The notes below the pieces were generated by a model, which had not been told where the DNA came from, searched no databases, and was given only the letters and a program-made list of their open reading frames with translations. 64,000 nucleotides of DNA from Caballeronia grimmiae (lineage in GTDB: Bacteria; Pseudomonadota; Gammaproteobacteria; Burkholderiales; Burkholderiaceae), in contig NZ_JFHE01000001.1 of the NCBI RefSeq assembly GCF_000698555.1, positions 124,001 through 188,000 of the forward strand, given 5' to 3'. Shown piece after piece: positions 18,114-27,953 of the stretch; the first letter of the stretch is position 1; each line of letters opens with the position of its first letter. Position numbers and translations under genes: made by a program.

Positions 18114-18352
18114 AGCGGCTTCGGGCTCCAGTGATTCAGGGCGGCGATCAGGCTCGGCCAGCGGGAACGCCGCGGCACGACGCGCTTTTTCCGCACCGCG
18201 TGCGGCGCCCGGCGATCGGCCTGCTGCTCCGCTTCGACTGCGGGCGCAGCCGTCCAGGCGCGGCGTGTCGTGTCGAGCACCTTCGCGGCGTTGACGGCGA
18301 CGGCGCAGCCCTGGACCGCGTCGCACGCGTCGCTTGTGGAATCGTTCGTCAT
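18110..18352 (-). CDS. Unknown small basic protein, first gene of a Fur-box operon
   Basis: An 80-residue protein, acidic at the N terminus (TNDSTSDACDAVQGC) and strongly basic at the C terminus (RRAPHAVRKKRVVPRRSR). ATG at 18352 is preceded by GGAGG with 9-base spacing. It does not match the HemP/HmuP pattern or any family I recognise. The Fur-box promoter about 30 bases upstream and the GTGA overlap with the next gene make expression under iron limitation likely. Confidence 0.65.
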   Translation of the reverse strand: MTNDSTSDACDAVQGCAVAVNAAKVLDTTRRAWTAAPAVEAEQQADRRAPHAVRKKRVVPRRSRWPSLIAALNHWSPKPL

Positions 18353-18384
18353 GTCGGGCGTCCTCCAGATGCATCTCACGAACG

Positions 18385-18413
18385 ATTGTATTGAGAATCA
18401 TTCTCAATAACAA
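18385..18413 (-). promoter_or_regulatory. Fur-box promoter
   Basis: On the minus strand, a -35 TTGTTA (18413-18408) and a -10 TACAAT (18390-18385) are separated by exactly 17 bases, TTGAGAATGATTCTCAA, a near-perfect palindrome matching the GAGAAT-N-ATTCTC form of the Fur box. The palindrome extends into both hexamers (TATTGAGAAT either side of the centre). Bound Fur-Fe2+ would block RNA polymerase directly. Confidence 0.88.
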
Positions 18414-18462
18414 GCGCGATCGTGGATTTCAAAAGGAGGTGCGGCGAGAAGACGCGGCAGTG

Positions 18463-19215
18463 TCAGCCGCGCGCGTGCAGAAAGCGTCCGAGAACGCCCG
18501 ACGAATACGTCGCGGCGATGGCCGCCAGAAACTCCGCGAAGGAAACGGGCGCGGCGGCATCGGCGGTATCGGAGATGGTGCGCACGACCGCGCACGGCAC
18601 GCCATGCTCGAAGCAGACCTGCGCGAGCGCCGCGCCTTCCATTTCGACGGCAAGCGCGTCCGGCAGCGCGTCGCGCAATGCGGATACCTCGTCGTGACTC
18701 GCGATGAAGCGGTCACCGCTCACCACCAGCCCGCGATGCACTCGCGGCGCCACCACCGCGAAGCGTTCGGCGAGCGCAGCGGCTTCCGTCTCGACGAACG
18801 CATGCGCCGCAGCGGCGAGCGCATCCGACAACGCGCCGTCCGAATCGAAGCGCGCCCGGTCCAGCAACGGCACTTCGTAGCGCGGGAATAACGGCGATGC
18901 GTCGAGATCGTGCTGCAGCAACGCGTCGGCGATGACGATATCGCCCACGCGCACATCGCGATGCACGCCGCCCGCGACGCCGGTAAAGACGATCGCATCG
19001 GCCTCGAAGACGTGGATCAGCGCGCTCGCCGTCGCCGCCGCCGCGACCTTGCCGATGCGCGCGAGCGTCACCACGACGCGCACGCCATGCGCCTCGCCGA
19101 CGTGATACTCGCGCTGCCCGAGCGTGACCGTCTGCACGTCGCCGGCCTCGCGCATCCGGGCGACGAGATCGCCCAGTTCCTGCGGCAGCGCCGCCATGAT
19201 GCCGAGCCGCTTCAT
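18463..19215 (-). CDS. mtnN: 5'-methylthioadenosine/S-adenosylhomocysteine nucleosidase
   Basis: A 250-residue nucleosidase of the PNP/MTAN family, which splits methylthioadenosine or S-adenosylhomocysteine to adenine in methionine salvage and methyl-cycle clean-up. MAALPQE holds the N-terminal catalytic Glu, VFTGVAGGVHRDVRVGDIVIA is the family core, VEMEGAALAQV holds the ribose-binding Glu, and RTISDTAD the catalytic Asp. Its ATG overlaps the uvrD stop (ATGA at 19215-19212), so the two are translationally coupled. The family also includes close relatives of differing substrate preference. Confidence 0.88.
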   Translation of the reverse strand: MKRLGIMAALPQELGDLVARMREAGDVQTVTLGQREYHVGEAHGVRVVVTLARIGKVAAAATASALIHVFEADAIVFTGVAGGVHRDVRVGDIVIADALLQHDLDASPLFPRYEVPLLDRARFDSDGALSDALAAAAHAFVETEAAALAERFAVVAPRVHRGLVVSGDRFIASHDEVSALRDALPDALAVEMEGAALAQVCFEHGVPCAVVRTISDTADAAAPVSFAEFLAAIAATYSSGVLGRFLHARG

Positions 19216-21566
19216 TCGACCGCTTGGAGTTTCGCGACCGCGAGCGCGAGCCACTTCTCGCCGTGGCGCTTGAAGCGCACTTGCGCGCGCGCATCGCCGC
19301 CGGAGCCTTCGAGCGCGGTCACGGTGCCTTCGCCGAACTTGGTGTGGAAAACGGCCTGTCCGACCTTGAAGCCGGTGTCGGCTGCGCGCTGCTCGTTGGC
19401 AAACGATGGCAGCGCCGCGCTCACCGTCGATGAACCTCCGCGCTCCTGCCCCGGCCGCGCGAACCAGTCGCGGCCCCAGCCGGCGTTGTCCGACCGGCCG
19501 CCCCAGCGCGCGCCCGCCTCGACCTTGGGCGTGAGCCATTTGAGCGAGCCTTCCGGCAACTCGTCGAAAAAGCGCGAGCGAATGTTGTAGCGCGTCTGTC
19601 CGTGCAGCATCCGGCTCTGCGCGAACGACAGATACAACCGCTCTTTCGCCCGCGTGATCGCGACATACGCGAGCCGCCGCTCCTCTTCGAGCCCGTCGGA
19701 TTCCTGGGCGCTGTTCTCGTGCGGGAACAGCCCCTCTTCCAGCCCGGTGATGAACACCGCCGTAAATTCCAGCCCCTTCGCCGCATGGACGGTCATCAAT
19801 TGCACGGCGTCCTGCCCGGCCTGCGCCTGGTTGTCGCCCGCTTCGAGCGATGCATGCGACAGGAAGCCCGCGAGCGGCGTCATCGTGTCGGGATTTTGCG
19901 CGGGATCGGCAATGCCGGGCGCATCGAGCACTTCGATCTCGCCATCCTCGCTCACCGCGGCGATTCCCGGCGCGGCGGTCGCGCCCGGACGCAGCGGGAT
20001 GGAACGCGCGGGCGTATCGAGGCCGTAGCCCTCCTCGCTCACAAACGCTGCCGCCGCGTTCACCAGTTCCTGCAAGTTCTCCAGCCGGTCCTGCCCCTCG
20101 CGCTCCATTTCATAGAACGCGGCGAGGCCGCTCGCGCGCACCACGTATTCGACCGTTTCCGGCAGGCTCATCTGCTGCGTCTCGGCGCGCATCTTCGCGA
20201 TCAGCGTCGCGAACGCGCCGAGACTCGATCCCGCCTTGCCGGCCACATACGGCACGGCTGCGGCCATCGAACAGTTGTAGAGGCGCGCCGCGTCCGCGAG
20301 CTGTTCGATCGACCGCGCGCCGATGCCGCGCGTCGGGAAATTGACGACGCGGGCGAACGCGGTGTCGTCGTTCGGATTGTCGATCAGGCGCAGATACGCG
20401 AGCGCGTGCTTCACTTCCTGACGCTCGAAGAACCGCAGGCCGCCGTACACGCGATACGCGATCCCCGCGTTCACGAGCGTATGTTCGATCGTGCGCGACT
20501 GCGCGTTGCTCCGGTACAGCACCGCGATTTCGCCGCGCGCCATCCCGGTATTGATGAGCGCCTTGATTTCCTCGACGATCCAGCCCGCTTCCTGCGAATC
20601 GGTCGCGGCCTCGTAGACGCGCACCGGTTCGCCGTGGCCGGCATCGGTGCGCAGATTCTTGCCGAGCCGGCGCGCGTTGTTCGCGATCAGAAAGTTCGCC
20701 GTGTCGAGAATATGTCCGTGCGAACGGTAGTTCTGCTCGAGCTTGATCAGATTGCGCACACGGAACTCGCGCTCGAAGTCGTGCATGTTGCCGACGTTCG
20801 CGCCGCGAAACGCGTAAATGGATTGATCGTCGTCGCCGACTGCGAAGATGGCGTTATGCTCGCCCGCCAGCATCTTGAGCCACGCGTACTGCAGCTTGTT
20901 GGTGTCCTGGAACTCGTCGACGAGGATGTTGCGAAAGCGCGCCTGATAGTGCGCGCGCAGCGGCGCATTGTGCGCGAGCAGTTCGTAGCAGCGCAGCAGC
21001 AGCTCCGGAAAATCGACGACGCCTTCGCGCTGGCACTGCTGATCGTAAGCCTCGTACAGCTCGACGAACTTGCGATTGAAGTTGTCGGTGGCGTCGACGT
21101 CCTTCGGGCGCAGGCCCTGCTCCTTCGCGTTGTTGATGAAGTACTGCAGGTTCTTCGCCGGATACTTTTCGTCGTCGACATTCAGCCCCTTCATGAGCCG
21201 CTTGATCGCGGAGAGCTGGTCGGCGGTATCGAGAATCTGGAACGACTGCGGCAGGCCCGCGTCGCGGTAATGCGCGCGCAACATGCGGTTGCACAGGCCG
21301 TGGAATGTGCCGATCCACATGCCGCGCGTATCGATCGGCAGAAGCGCGGAGAGACGCGACATCATTTCGCGCGCCGCCTTGTTCGTGAACGTGACGGCGA
21401 GGATGGTCGGCGGCGACGCATAACCCTGCTGGATCAGCCAGGCGATGCGCGTGATGAGGACGCGCGTCTTGCCGCTGCCCGCGCCCGCGAGAATCAGCGC
21501 GGGCTCGTTGGGCAGCGTCACGGCGGCGAGCTGTTCGGGGTTCAGGTTGGCGAGTAAGTCGGGCAT
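19212..21566 (-). CDS. uvrD: ATP-dependent DNA helicase UvrD/PcrA type
   Basis: A 784-residue superfamily 1A helicase acting 3' to 5' in nucleotide-excision and mismatch repair. LNPEQLAAV is the Q motif, AGAGSGKT (27-34) the Walker A, VTFTNKAAREM motif Ia, DEFQDTNKLQY motif II, GDDDQSIYAFRGA motif III, and LMTVHAAKGLEF motif V. The C-terminal region (KVGQAVFHTKFGEGTVTALEGSG) is the Tudor-like end of UvrD/PcrA. It is divergent from valS and is followed by the overlapping mtnN. Confidence 0.95.
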   Translation of the reverse strand: MPDLLANLNPEQLAAVTLPNEPALILAGAGSGKTRVLITRIAWLIQQGYASPPTILAVTFTNKAAREMMSRLSALLPIDTRGMWIGTFHGLCNRMLRAHYRDAGLPQSFQILDTADQLSAIKRLMKGLNVDDEKYPAKNLQYFINNAKEQGLRPKDVDATDNFNRKFVELYEAYDQQCQREGVVDFPELLLRCYELLAHNAPLRAHYQARFRNILVDEFQDTNKLQYAWLKMLAGEHNAIFAVGDDDQSIYAFRGANVGNMHDFEREFRVRNLIKLEQNYRSHGHILDTANFLIANNARRLGKNLRTDAGHGEPVRVYEAATDSQEAGWIVEEIKALINTGMARGEIAVLYRSNAQSRTIEHTLVNAGIAYRVYGGLRFFERQEVKHALAYLRLIDNPNDDTAFARVVNFPTRGIGARSIEQLADAARLYNCSMAAAVPYVAGKAGSSLGAFATLIAKMRAETQQMSLPETVEYVVRASGLAAFYEMEREGQDRLENLQELVNAAAAFVSEEGYGLDTPARSIPLRPGATAAPGIAAVSEDGEIEVLDAPGIADPAQNPDTMTPLAGFLSHASLEAGDNQAQAGQDAVQLMTVHAAKGLEFTAVFITGLEEGLFPHENSAQESDGLEEERRLAYVAITRAKERLYLSFAQSRMLHGQTRYNIRSRFFDELPEGSLKWLTPKVEAGARWGGRSDNAGWGRDWFARPGQERGGSSTVSAALPSFANEQRAADTGFKVGQAVFHTKFGEGTVTALEGSGGDARAQVRFKRHGEKWLALAVAKLQAVE

Positions 21567-21604
21567 GGGGAAATTGGGACGCGGGTCAAGCAGGCGGGCC
21601 GCTC

Positions 21605-21694
21605 ATTATAAGACCGTGCCGATGGCGGCGTTCAGGCCTACGCCATCCGGCCGAGGGCGCGAATCATCCGACGCAGCCTTGCGGAACTTATAAT
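21605..21694. promoter_or_regulatory. Divergent uvrD/valS promoter region
   Basis: A perfect TATAAT on the plus strand at 21689-21694 lies about 47 bases before the valS start, and another on the minus strand (21610-21605) lies about 40 bases before the uvrD start. Neither has a good -35 at 17 bases, so these are candidate -10 elements only. Confidence 0.35.
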
Positions 21695-21740
21695 TGGGGA
21701 TTCCACGCACTTTTTCACGCATTTTTCGGCAGATTTCACG

Positions 21741-24608
21741 ATGAGCGACAACACGCTTGCGAAGAGCTTCGAGCCCCAGAACATCGAGTCCCAGTGGGGC
21801 CCCGAATGGGAAAAGCGCGGCTTAGCTGCGCCCACGTTCCGGCAAGGCGCAAAAAATTTCTCCATTCAACTGCCGCCGCCGAACGTCACCGGCACGCTGC
21901 ACATGGGGCACGCGTTCAACCAGACCATCATGGATGGCCTGACGCGCTATCACCGCATGCTCGGCGACAACACGCTGTGGGTGCCGGGCACGGACCACGC
22001 GGGCATCGCGACGCAGATCGTCGTCGAACGTCAGCTCGATGCGCAGGGCATCTCGCGCCATGACCTCGGCCGCGAAGAATTCCTGAAGCGCGTGTGGGCG
22101 TGGAAGGAGCAATCCGGCTCGACCATCACGAATCAGGTGCGCAGGCTCGGCGCGTCCATCGACTGGTCGCGCGAATACTTCACGATGGACGAGAAGATGT
22201 CCGCCGCCGTGCGCGATGTCTTCGTCACGCTGTACAAGCAGGGCCTCATCTACCGCGGCAAGCGCCTCGTGAACTGGGACCCGGTGCTCGGCACCGCCGT
22301 GTCGGATCTGGAAGTCGTCAGCGAGGAAGAAAACGGCAGCCTGTGGCACATCAGGTATCCGCTGCCGGATGGCTCCGGCCATATGACGGTCGCGACCACG
22401 CGCCCCGAAACCATGCTCGGCGACGTCGCGCTGATGGTGCATCCGGAAGACGAGCGTTATCAGCATCTGATCGGCAAGACGGCCGTGCTGCCGCTGTGCG
22501 ATCGCGAAATTCCGATCATCGCCGATGACTACGTGGACCGCGAGTTCGGCACCGGCGTCGTCAAGGTGACGCCCGCGCACGATTTCAACGACTATGCCGT
22601 CGGCCAGCGCCACAAGCTGCCGCAGATCGAAATTCTCACGCTCGACGCGAAGATCAACGACAACGCGCCCGAGAAGTATCGCGGCATGGATCGATTCGAG
22701 GCACGCAAGCAGGTCGTCGCCGATCTCGAAGCGCTCGGCCTGCTCGACTCCGTGAAGCCGCACAAGCTGATGGTGCCGCGCGGCGATCGCACGGGCGTCG
22801 TCATCGAGCCGATGCTGACGGACCAATGGTTCGTCGCGATGACGAAGCCCGCGCCCGAAGGCTCGTTCCATCCGGGCAAGTCGATCACGGAAACGTCGCT
22901 CGGTGTCGTGCGCAGCGGGCAGATCAAGTTCGTGCCGGAGAACTGGACGACGACCTACTATCAATGGCTCGAGAACATCCAGGACTGGTGCATCTCGCGT
23001 CAATTGTGGTGGGGTCATCAGATTCCGGCGTGGTACGGCGAAAACGGCGAGATCTTCGTCGCGAAGAGCGAGGAAGAAGCCCGCGCCGAAGCCGATGCAA
23101 ACGGCTACACGGGCTCGCTCCGGCGCGACGACGACGTGCTCGACACGTGGTTCTCGTCCGCGCTCGTGCCGTTCTCGTCGCTCGGCTGGCCGAACGAGAC
23201 GCCGGAACTGAAGGCGTTCCTGCCTTCGTCGGTGCTCGTGACGGGCTTCGACATCATCTTCTTCTGGGTCGCCCGGATGGTGATGATGACCACGCATTTC
23301 ACCGGCAAGGTGCCCTTCGAAACCGTCTATGTGCACGGCCTCGTGCGCGACGCCGAAGGCCAAAAGATGTCGAAGAGCAAGGGCAACACGCTCGATCCGA
23401 TCGACATCGTGGATGGCATCGATCTCGAAACGCTGGTCGCGAAGCGCACGGCCGGCCTCATGAATCCGAAGCAGGCCGCGCAGATCGAAAAGAAGACGCG
23501 CAAGGAGTTTCCGGAAGGCATCCCGTCGTTCGGCACCGATGCGCTGCGCTTCACGATGGCGTCGATGGCCACGCTCGGCCGCAACGTCAACTTCGATCTC
23601 GCGCGCTGCGAGGGTTATCGCAACTTCTGCAACAAGCTCTGGAACGCCACGCGTTTCGTGTTGATGAACTGCGAAGGCCAGGATTGCGGTTTCTCGAAGC
23701 CCGGCGCATGCGAGCCGGGCGATTGCGGCCCCGGCGGCTATACGGACTTCTCGCAGGCGGATCGCTGGATCGTCTCGCTGCTGCAGCGTGTCGAAGCCGA
23801 AGTCGAGAAAGGCTTCGCGGATTATCGTTTCGACAACGTTGCGAGCGCGATCTACAAGTTCGTGTGGGACGAGTACTGCGACTGGTATCTGGAACTCGCG
23901 AAGGTGCAGATCCAGAACGGCACGCCTGCGCAGCAGCGCGCCACGCGGCGCACGCTGTTGCGTGTGCTGGAGACGGTGCTGCGCCTCGCGCATCCGGTGA
24001 TTCCGTTCATCACCGAAGCGCTGTGGCAGAAGGTCGCCCCGCTGACGGATGCGTACCCGGAAGGCGCGAAGGAAGGTGAAGCGTCGATCATGACGCAGCC
24101 GTATCCGCGCGCCGAAGTGAAGAAGATCGACGAATCGTCGGAACAGTGGGCGGCCGAACTGAAGGCAGTGATCGACGCATGTCGTAATCTGCGTGGCGAA
24201 ATGAATCTCTCGCCCGCGGTGAAAGTGCCGTTGCTCGCGCACGGCGACGCGGCGCGTCTTTCCACGTTTGCGCCTTACGTTGCGGCGCTCGCGCGTCTTT
24301 CGGAAGTGAAGATCATCGACGATGAAACCGCGCTCGACAAAGAGGCGCATGGCGCACCGGTGGCGATCATCGGCGCCAACAAGCTGGTGCTCAAAGTCGA
24401 GATCGATGTCGCTGCCGAACGCGAGCGCCTTTCGAAGGAAGTCGACCGGCTCAGCGGGGAAATCGCAAAATGTAACGCCAAGCTCGGTAATGAAAGCTTT
24501 GTTTCAAAAGCGCCGGCTGCTGTCGTTGATCAGGAGCGCAAAAGGCTGGCAGAATACGAGACCACTATCGAGAAGCTTCAGGCGCAATTATTGCGACTGC
24601 CCGTTTGA
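21741..24608 (+). CDS. valS: Valyl-tRNA synthetase
   Basis: A 955-residue class I aminoacyl-tRNA synthetase that charges tRNA-Val and proofreads Thr. [15 protein letters not shown] carries the HIGH motif (HMGH at 54-57) and [10 protein letters not shown] the KMSKS loop. The editing domain lies between ([17 protein letters not shown]), with the anticodon-binding domain and the C-terminal coiled coil ([18 protein letters not shown]) after. A Cys- and Gly-rich segment at about 643-662 (CEGQDCGF ... [11 protein letters not shown]) is characteristic of proteobacterial ValS with slight variation. It starts divergently from uvrD. Confidence 0.97.
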   Translation: MSDNTLAKSFEPQNIESQWGPEWEKRGLAAPTFRQGAKNFSIQLPPPNVTGTLHMGHAFNQTIMDGLTRYHRMLGDNTLWVPGTDHAGIATQIVVERQLDAQGISRHDLGREEFLKRVWAWKEQSGSTITNQVRRLGASIDWSREYFTMDEKMSAAVRDVFVTLYKQGLIYRGKRLVNWDPVLGTAVSDLEVVSEEENGSLWHIRYPLPDGSGHMTVATTRPETMLGDVALMVHPEDERYQHLIGKTAVLPLCDREIPIIADDYVDREFGTGVVKVTPAHDFNDYAVGQRHKLPQIEILTLDAKINDNAPEKYRGMDRFEARKQVVADLEALGLLDSVKPHKLMVPRGDRTGVVIEPMLTDQWFVAMTKPAPEGSFHPGKSITETSLGVVRSGQIKFVPENWTTTYYQWLENIQDWCISRQLWWGHQIPAWYGENGEIFVAKSEEEARAEADANGYTGSLRRDDDVLDTWFSSALVPFSSLGWPNETPELKAFLPSSVLVTGFDIIFFWVARMVMMTTHFTGKVPFETVYVHGLVRDAEGQKMSKSKGNTLDPIDIVDGIDLETLVAKRTAGLMNPKQAAQIEKKTRKEFPEGIPSFGTDALRFTMASMATLGRNVNFDLARCEGYRNFCNKLWNATRFVLMNCEGQDCGFSKPGACEPGDCGPGGYTDFSQADRWIVSLLQRVEAEVEKGFADYRFDNVASAIYKFVWDEYCDWYLELAKVQIQNGTPAQQRATRRTLLRVLETVLRLAHPVIPFITEALWQKVAPLTDAYPEGAKEGEASIMTQPYPRAEVKKIDESSEQWAAELKAVIDACRNLRGEMNLSPAVKVPLLAHGDAARLSTFAPYVAALARLSEVKIIDDETALDKEAHGAPVAIIGANKLVLKVEIDVAAERERLSKEVDRLSGEIAKCNAKLGNESFVSKAPAAVVDQERKRLAEYETTIEKLQAQLLRLPV

Positions 24609-24684
24609 ACCGGGAGTTTTATACCGACTCCCCTTCGGCTACTGGCTCGATGTTCCAGATGATTAACAGGATCAGGGTTATCAC

Positions 24685-25566
24685 ATGCTAAAAGTTACCA
24701 AAGCAGTTTTCCCGGTTGCGGGTCTCGGTACGCGGTTTCTGCCCGCGACCAAGGCCAGCCCGAAGGAAATGCTGCCGGTCGTCGACAAGCCGCTGATTCA
24801 ATATGCGGTTGAAGAAGCCATGGCCGCCGGCATCACCGAAATGATCTTCGTGACGGGCCGCAGCAAGCGCGCCATTGAAGATCACTTCGACAAGTCGTAT
24901 GAGATCGAAGCCGAGCTCGAGGCACGCGGCAAGGAAAAGCTGCTCGAACTCGTGCGCAGCATCAAGCCGAGTCATGTGGATTGTTTCTATGTGCGTCAGG
25001 CCGAAGCGCTGGGTCTCGGTCACGCGGTGCTGTGCGCCGAAAAGCTCGTCGGCGACAACCCGTTCGCCGTGATCCTCGCGGACGACTTGCTGTACGGCAA
25101 GCCGCCCGTGCTGACGCAGATGATCGAAGTGTTCGACCACTATCACAGCTCGGTCATCGGCGTCGAAGAGATCCCGCCGCAGGAAACCAAGTCGTACGGC
25201 ATCATCGACGGCAAGGAGTGGGAAGACAACATCGTGAAGCTGTCGGGCATCGTCGAGAAGCCGGAGCCTGCTGTTGCGCCGTCGAATCTCGGCGTGGTTG
25301 GCCGCTATGTGCTGAAGCCGCGCATTTTCGACCACATTCGCGCGGTGAAGCCGGGTGCGGGCGGCGAATTGCAACTGACGGACGCGATCCAATCGCTGCT
25401 GTCGGATGAGCAAGTGCTGGCGTACAAGTATCACGGTACGCGCTTCGACTGCGGCAGCAAGCTGGGCTATCTGAAAGCGACGGTGGAATTCGCGCTGCGT
25501 CATCCGGAAGTGGCGAAGGACTTCGAAGAATATCTGCGTACGCGTTCGCCGATTCTCGAAGGCTAA
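24685..25566 (+). CDS. galU: UTP-glucose-1-phosphate uridylyltransferase
   Basis: A 293-residue nucleotidyltransferase making UDP-glucose from UTP and glucose-1-phosphate, a precursor for envelope and capsule polysaccharides. [22 protein letters not shown] is the nucleotide-binding signature, with [14 protein letters not shown] and [10 protein letters not shown] typical of GalU. The length is standard. It lies 76 bases after valS on the same strand and is followed by a strong terminator. Confidence 0.96.
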   Translation: MLKVTKAVFPVAGLGTRFLPATKASPKEMLPVVDKPLIQYAVEEAMAAGITEMIFVTGRSKRAIEDHFDKSYEIEAELEARGKEKLLELVRSIKPSHVDCFYVRQAEALGLGHAVLCAEKLVGDNPFAVILADDLLYGKPPVLTQMIEVFDHYHSSVIGVEEIPPQETKSYGIIDGKEWEDNIVKLSGIVEKPEPAVAPSNLGVVGRYVLKPRIFDHIRAVKPGAGGELQLTDAIQSLLSDEQVLAYKYHGTRFDCGSKLGYLKATVEFALRHPEVAKDFEEYLRTRSPILEG

Positions 25567-25590
25567 AACGCCCTCGTTTGCTGGATAAAA

Positions 25591-25625
25591 AAAATGCCCG
25601 TCACGATCGTGACGGGCATTTTGCT
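25591..25625 (+). terminator. Bidirectional terminator between galU and tusA-like gene
   Basis: A perfect palindrome, AAAATGCCCGTCACGATCGTGACGGGCATTTT, with an A tract before and a T tract after. It can end both the plus-strand galU transcript and the minus-strand sulfur-carrier transcript. Confidence 0.93.
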
Positions 25626-25641
25626 TTTTAGCCTTTCGAAT

Positions 25642-25869
25642 CTAGCGGCGACGCATGAGAAAGACGAAGGTCTTGTCCTGCGACGTTGCCTCGACGATCT
25701 CGTTGCCGGTTTGTCTGGCGAAGGCCGCGAAATCGCGCTGCGATCCGGGGTCGGTAGCCAGCACTTTGAGAATCTGGCCGCTCGTCATGTCGGCGAGCGC
25801 CTTCTTGGCGCGCAGAATCGGCAACGGGCAGTTGAGCCCGCGCGCGTCGACTTCCTTGTGAACTTCCAT
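25642..25869 (-). CDS. TusA/SirA-family sulfur carrier
   Basis: A 75-residue protein with the family signature DARGLNCPLPILRAKKAL. Cys14 in the CPxP motif is the persulfide-carrying residue. TusA-type proteins relay sulfur in tRNA thiolation and related pathways. With several paralogues common in this group, it is not certain that this is the TusA that serves 2-thiouridine synthesis, so no symbol is given. It lies alone between the galU terminator and the inositol genes. Confidence 0.9.
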   Translation of the reverse strand: MEVHKEVDARGLNCPLPILRAKKALADMTSGQILKVLATDPGSQRDFAAFARQTGNEIVEATSQDKTFVFLMRRR

Positions 25870-25923
25870 CGCGATTGAACCTTCCGTGTGCCTGGGTGAT
25901 TGAGCGCTGCGAAAAGATCGATT

Positions 25924-26952
25924 TTAGCGCAGCGGTTGAAGATCCACCGGGCGGCGGGACGCGTAGGCCTCGCGCAACGCAATCCCAATGCGCGTCGCCT
26001 CTCGCGCATCTTCGAGCGTCATCCCCGTCGGCTTGCCACCGCTAACCCAAGCCACGAACGCTTGCGCCTCGCGCAGAAACGCATCTTCGAAGCGCTCGAA
26101 AAACGTCGGAGTGCAAGCGTTGCGCACGCCGTACTCATCCGCAAGCTCCACGCGGTTCAAGCGCGGATTTCTTCCCACCGACAACGCCCCCGCCGTGCCG
26201 ATCACTTCGGTTTGCGTATGGTGTCCGTGCGCCATCGTGCGCGACGCGTAGAACACGGCGAGCCGGCCATCGTCGAATTCGACGATGCCCACGCCGTTAT
26301 CGATATCGCCGCATTCCCGCAAGCCCTCGTGGATCGCGATCGTCCCGCTTGCCATTACGCGCGTCGCCCGTGGATTGCCAAGCAGCCAGCGCGCAAGATC
26401 GATGTCGTGCACGCTGCAGTCAAGAAACAGCCCGCCCGATGTCGGCGCGAAACGCACGAAGAAGCCATCGGGGTCGTTCTTGTCGCAAGTCTGCGAGCGC
26501 ACCATGAAAGGCCGCCCGACAGCACCCTTCGCAATACTGTCGAACGCATCGCGATAACTCGCGTCGAAGCGCCGCACGAAACCGATCATCACACGCAGAT
26601 GCGCATGACGCGCATGCGCCTCGATCACGCGATCGCACTCCGCAAGATCGAGCGACAACGGCTTCTCGCAGAACACGTGCTTGCCCGCCTCCAGCGCGGC
26701 GATGATCTGCGTCGCGTGCAGCGATGTCGGCGTGACGAGCCACACCGCATCGACCGATGCATCGGCGAGCAGCGCGTCGTAATCCGCATGAAGCGCGGTA
26801 TCGGGGAAATGCGCCTTGGCCCACTCGCGCTCTTTCGGCAGCGGGCTGCACGCCGCGACGAGCCGCGCGCCCGGCACGTGCCACGCGAGATTCTCCGCAT
26901 GCCGCCGCCCGAGTCTCCCAAGCCCGACGATACCCACGCGCACCGGGTTCAT
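25924..26952 (-). CDS. Gfo/Idh/MocA oxidoreductase, inositol-cluster paralogue
   Basis: A 342-residue NAD(P)-dependent sugar or cyclitol dehydrogenase. GIVGLGRLGRRHAENLA is the Rossmann nucleotide-binding site, CEKPLSLDL the family EKP motif, and GLFLDCSVHDIDLARWLLG the substrate-binding region with the catalytic His. Its ATG overlaps the stop of the upstream iolG-like gene (ATGA). It is a second, distinct member next to iolG, perhaps for another inositol isomer such as scyllo-inositol; that is inference from context. Confidence 0.88.
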   Translation of the reverse strand: MNPVRVGIVGLGRLGRRHAENLAWHVPGARLVAACSPLPKEREWAKAHFPDTALHADYDALLADASVDAVWLVTPTSLHATQIIAALEAGKHVFCEKPLSLDLAECDRVIEAHARHAHLRVMIGFVRRFDASYRDAFDSIAKGAVGRPFMVRSQTCDKNDPDGFFVRFAPTSGGLFLDCSVHDIDLARWLLGNPRATRVMASGTIAIHEGLRECGDIDNGVGIVEFDDGRLAVFYASRTMAHGHHTQTEVIGTAGALSVGRNPRLNRVELADEYGVRNACTPTFFERFEDAFLREAQAFVAWVSGGKPTGMTLEDAREATRIGIALREAYASRRPVDLQPLR

Positions 26953-27953
26953 GCCGCGTGCTCGCCGAGATGAACGACGCGCTTCTCGCGCCACGAAAGC
27001 GTCGCAGCTTCCGCAAGCTCGAGCGCCTTTACGCCGTCGGCGACGGTCGTTCGCACCGGCTTGCCGTGCTCGACGGCATCGAAAAAATGCGCGATTTCCA
27101 GCGCATATGCCGCACGGTATCGCTCCAGAAAGAATGCCTCGGGCACGTCGCACGATACGGCCGTCTTCGAGTACGCGGTGACTTCGGTCGGCCGCACGTT
27201 GCCCGCCTGCAGCATGCCCGCGCTGCCGAGCAGCTCGAAGCGCTGGTCGTAACCGTATGCCGCACGCCGCGCCGTGTTGATCTGACACAGCCGCCCGCGC
27301 CTGGTGCGGATCGTGACGGCGGTCGAATCGATATCGCCCGCTTCGGCGATGGCAGGATCGGACAGCACGCTGCCCGTCGCGTGCAGCGTGTCGGCTTCGT
27401 CGTCGAGCATCCAGCGGAAAATGTCGAAGTCGTGAATCAGCATGTCCTTGAAGATGCCGCCCGAATGCCTGATGTAGTCGACAGGCGGCGCGCCCGGATC
27501 GCGGCTCGTCACGATCAGCATTTCCGGATCGCCAATTTCGCCCGCATCGACGCGCGCTTTTAACGCCGAGAAGGTCGGGTCGAAACGCCGCTGAAAGCCG
27601 ATCATGCAGACGACGCCCGCGCGCCCCACCGCATCCGCGCATGCCCGCGCACGCTCGACCGTGAGATCGACGGGCTTCTCGCAGAACACATGTTTCTTCT
27701 GCGCCGCCGACGCCAATATTAGTTCGGCATGTGTATCAGTGCTGGAACAAATGACGGTTGCGCCGACGGACGCATCGCCCATTGCACCGTCCACATCGGC
27801 GACCTCTGCACCGTATTGCGCCGCCAGCGCGGAAGCCGCATCGCGGTTCACATCGACGACATACCTGAGCCGCACGCCCGGCTGCCGCGCCAGATTCGCC
27901 GCATGAATCTTCCCGATGCGTCCCGCCCCAAACACCGCCACGTCAATCGTCAT
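26949..27953 (-). CDS. iolG: Inositol 2-dehydrogenase
   Basis: A 334-residue member of the Gfo/Idh/MocA family. VFGAGRIGKIHAANLA is the nucleotide-binding loop, FCEKPVDLTVE the EKP motif, and GGIFKDMLIHDFDIFRWML the active-site segment. Close agreement with IolG proteins and the surrounding iol genes indicate oxidation of myo-inositol to 2-keto-myo-inositol, the first step of catabolism. It overlaps the end of the regulator gene by 11 bases and the next dehydrogenase by 4, so the three are one operon. Confidence 0.92.
   Translation of the reverse strand: MTIDVAVFGAGRIGKIHAANLARQPGVRLRYVVDVNRDAASALAAQYGAEVADVDGAMGDASVGATVICSSTDTHAELILASAAQKKHVFCEKPVDLTVERARACADAVGRAGVVCMIGFQRRFDPTFSALKARVDAGEIGDPEMLIVTSRDPGAPPVDYIRHSGGIFKDMLIHDFDIFRWMLDDEADTLHATGSVLSDPAIAEAGDIDSTAVTIRTRRGRLCQINTARRAAYGYDQRFELLGSAGMLQAGNVRPTEVTAYSKTAVSCDVPEAFFLERYRAAYALEIAHFFDAVEHGKPVRTTVADGVKALELAEAATLSWREKRVVHLGEHAA

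Noticed and set aside
18110-18352. HemP/HmuP haem-uptake regulator
   Set aside because: Although small and Fur-controlled, it lacks the HemP core pattern ending in a KLILTK-like motif.
19602-21557. 651-residue plus-strand frame
   Set aside because: Antisense to uvrD, which has all helicase motifs.
21822-24350. 842-residue minus-strand reading frame
   Set aside because: It is antisense to valS, Arg- and His-rich, and shows no family motif; long antisense frames are expected in high-GC DNA.
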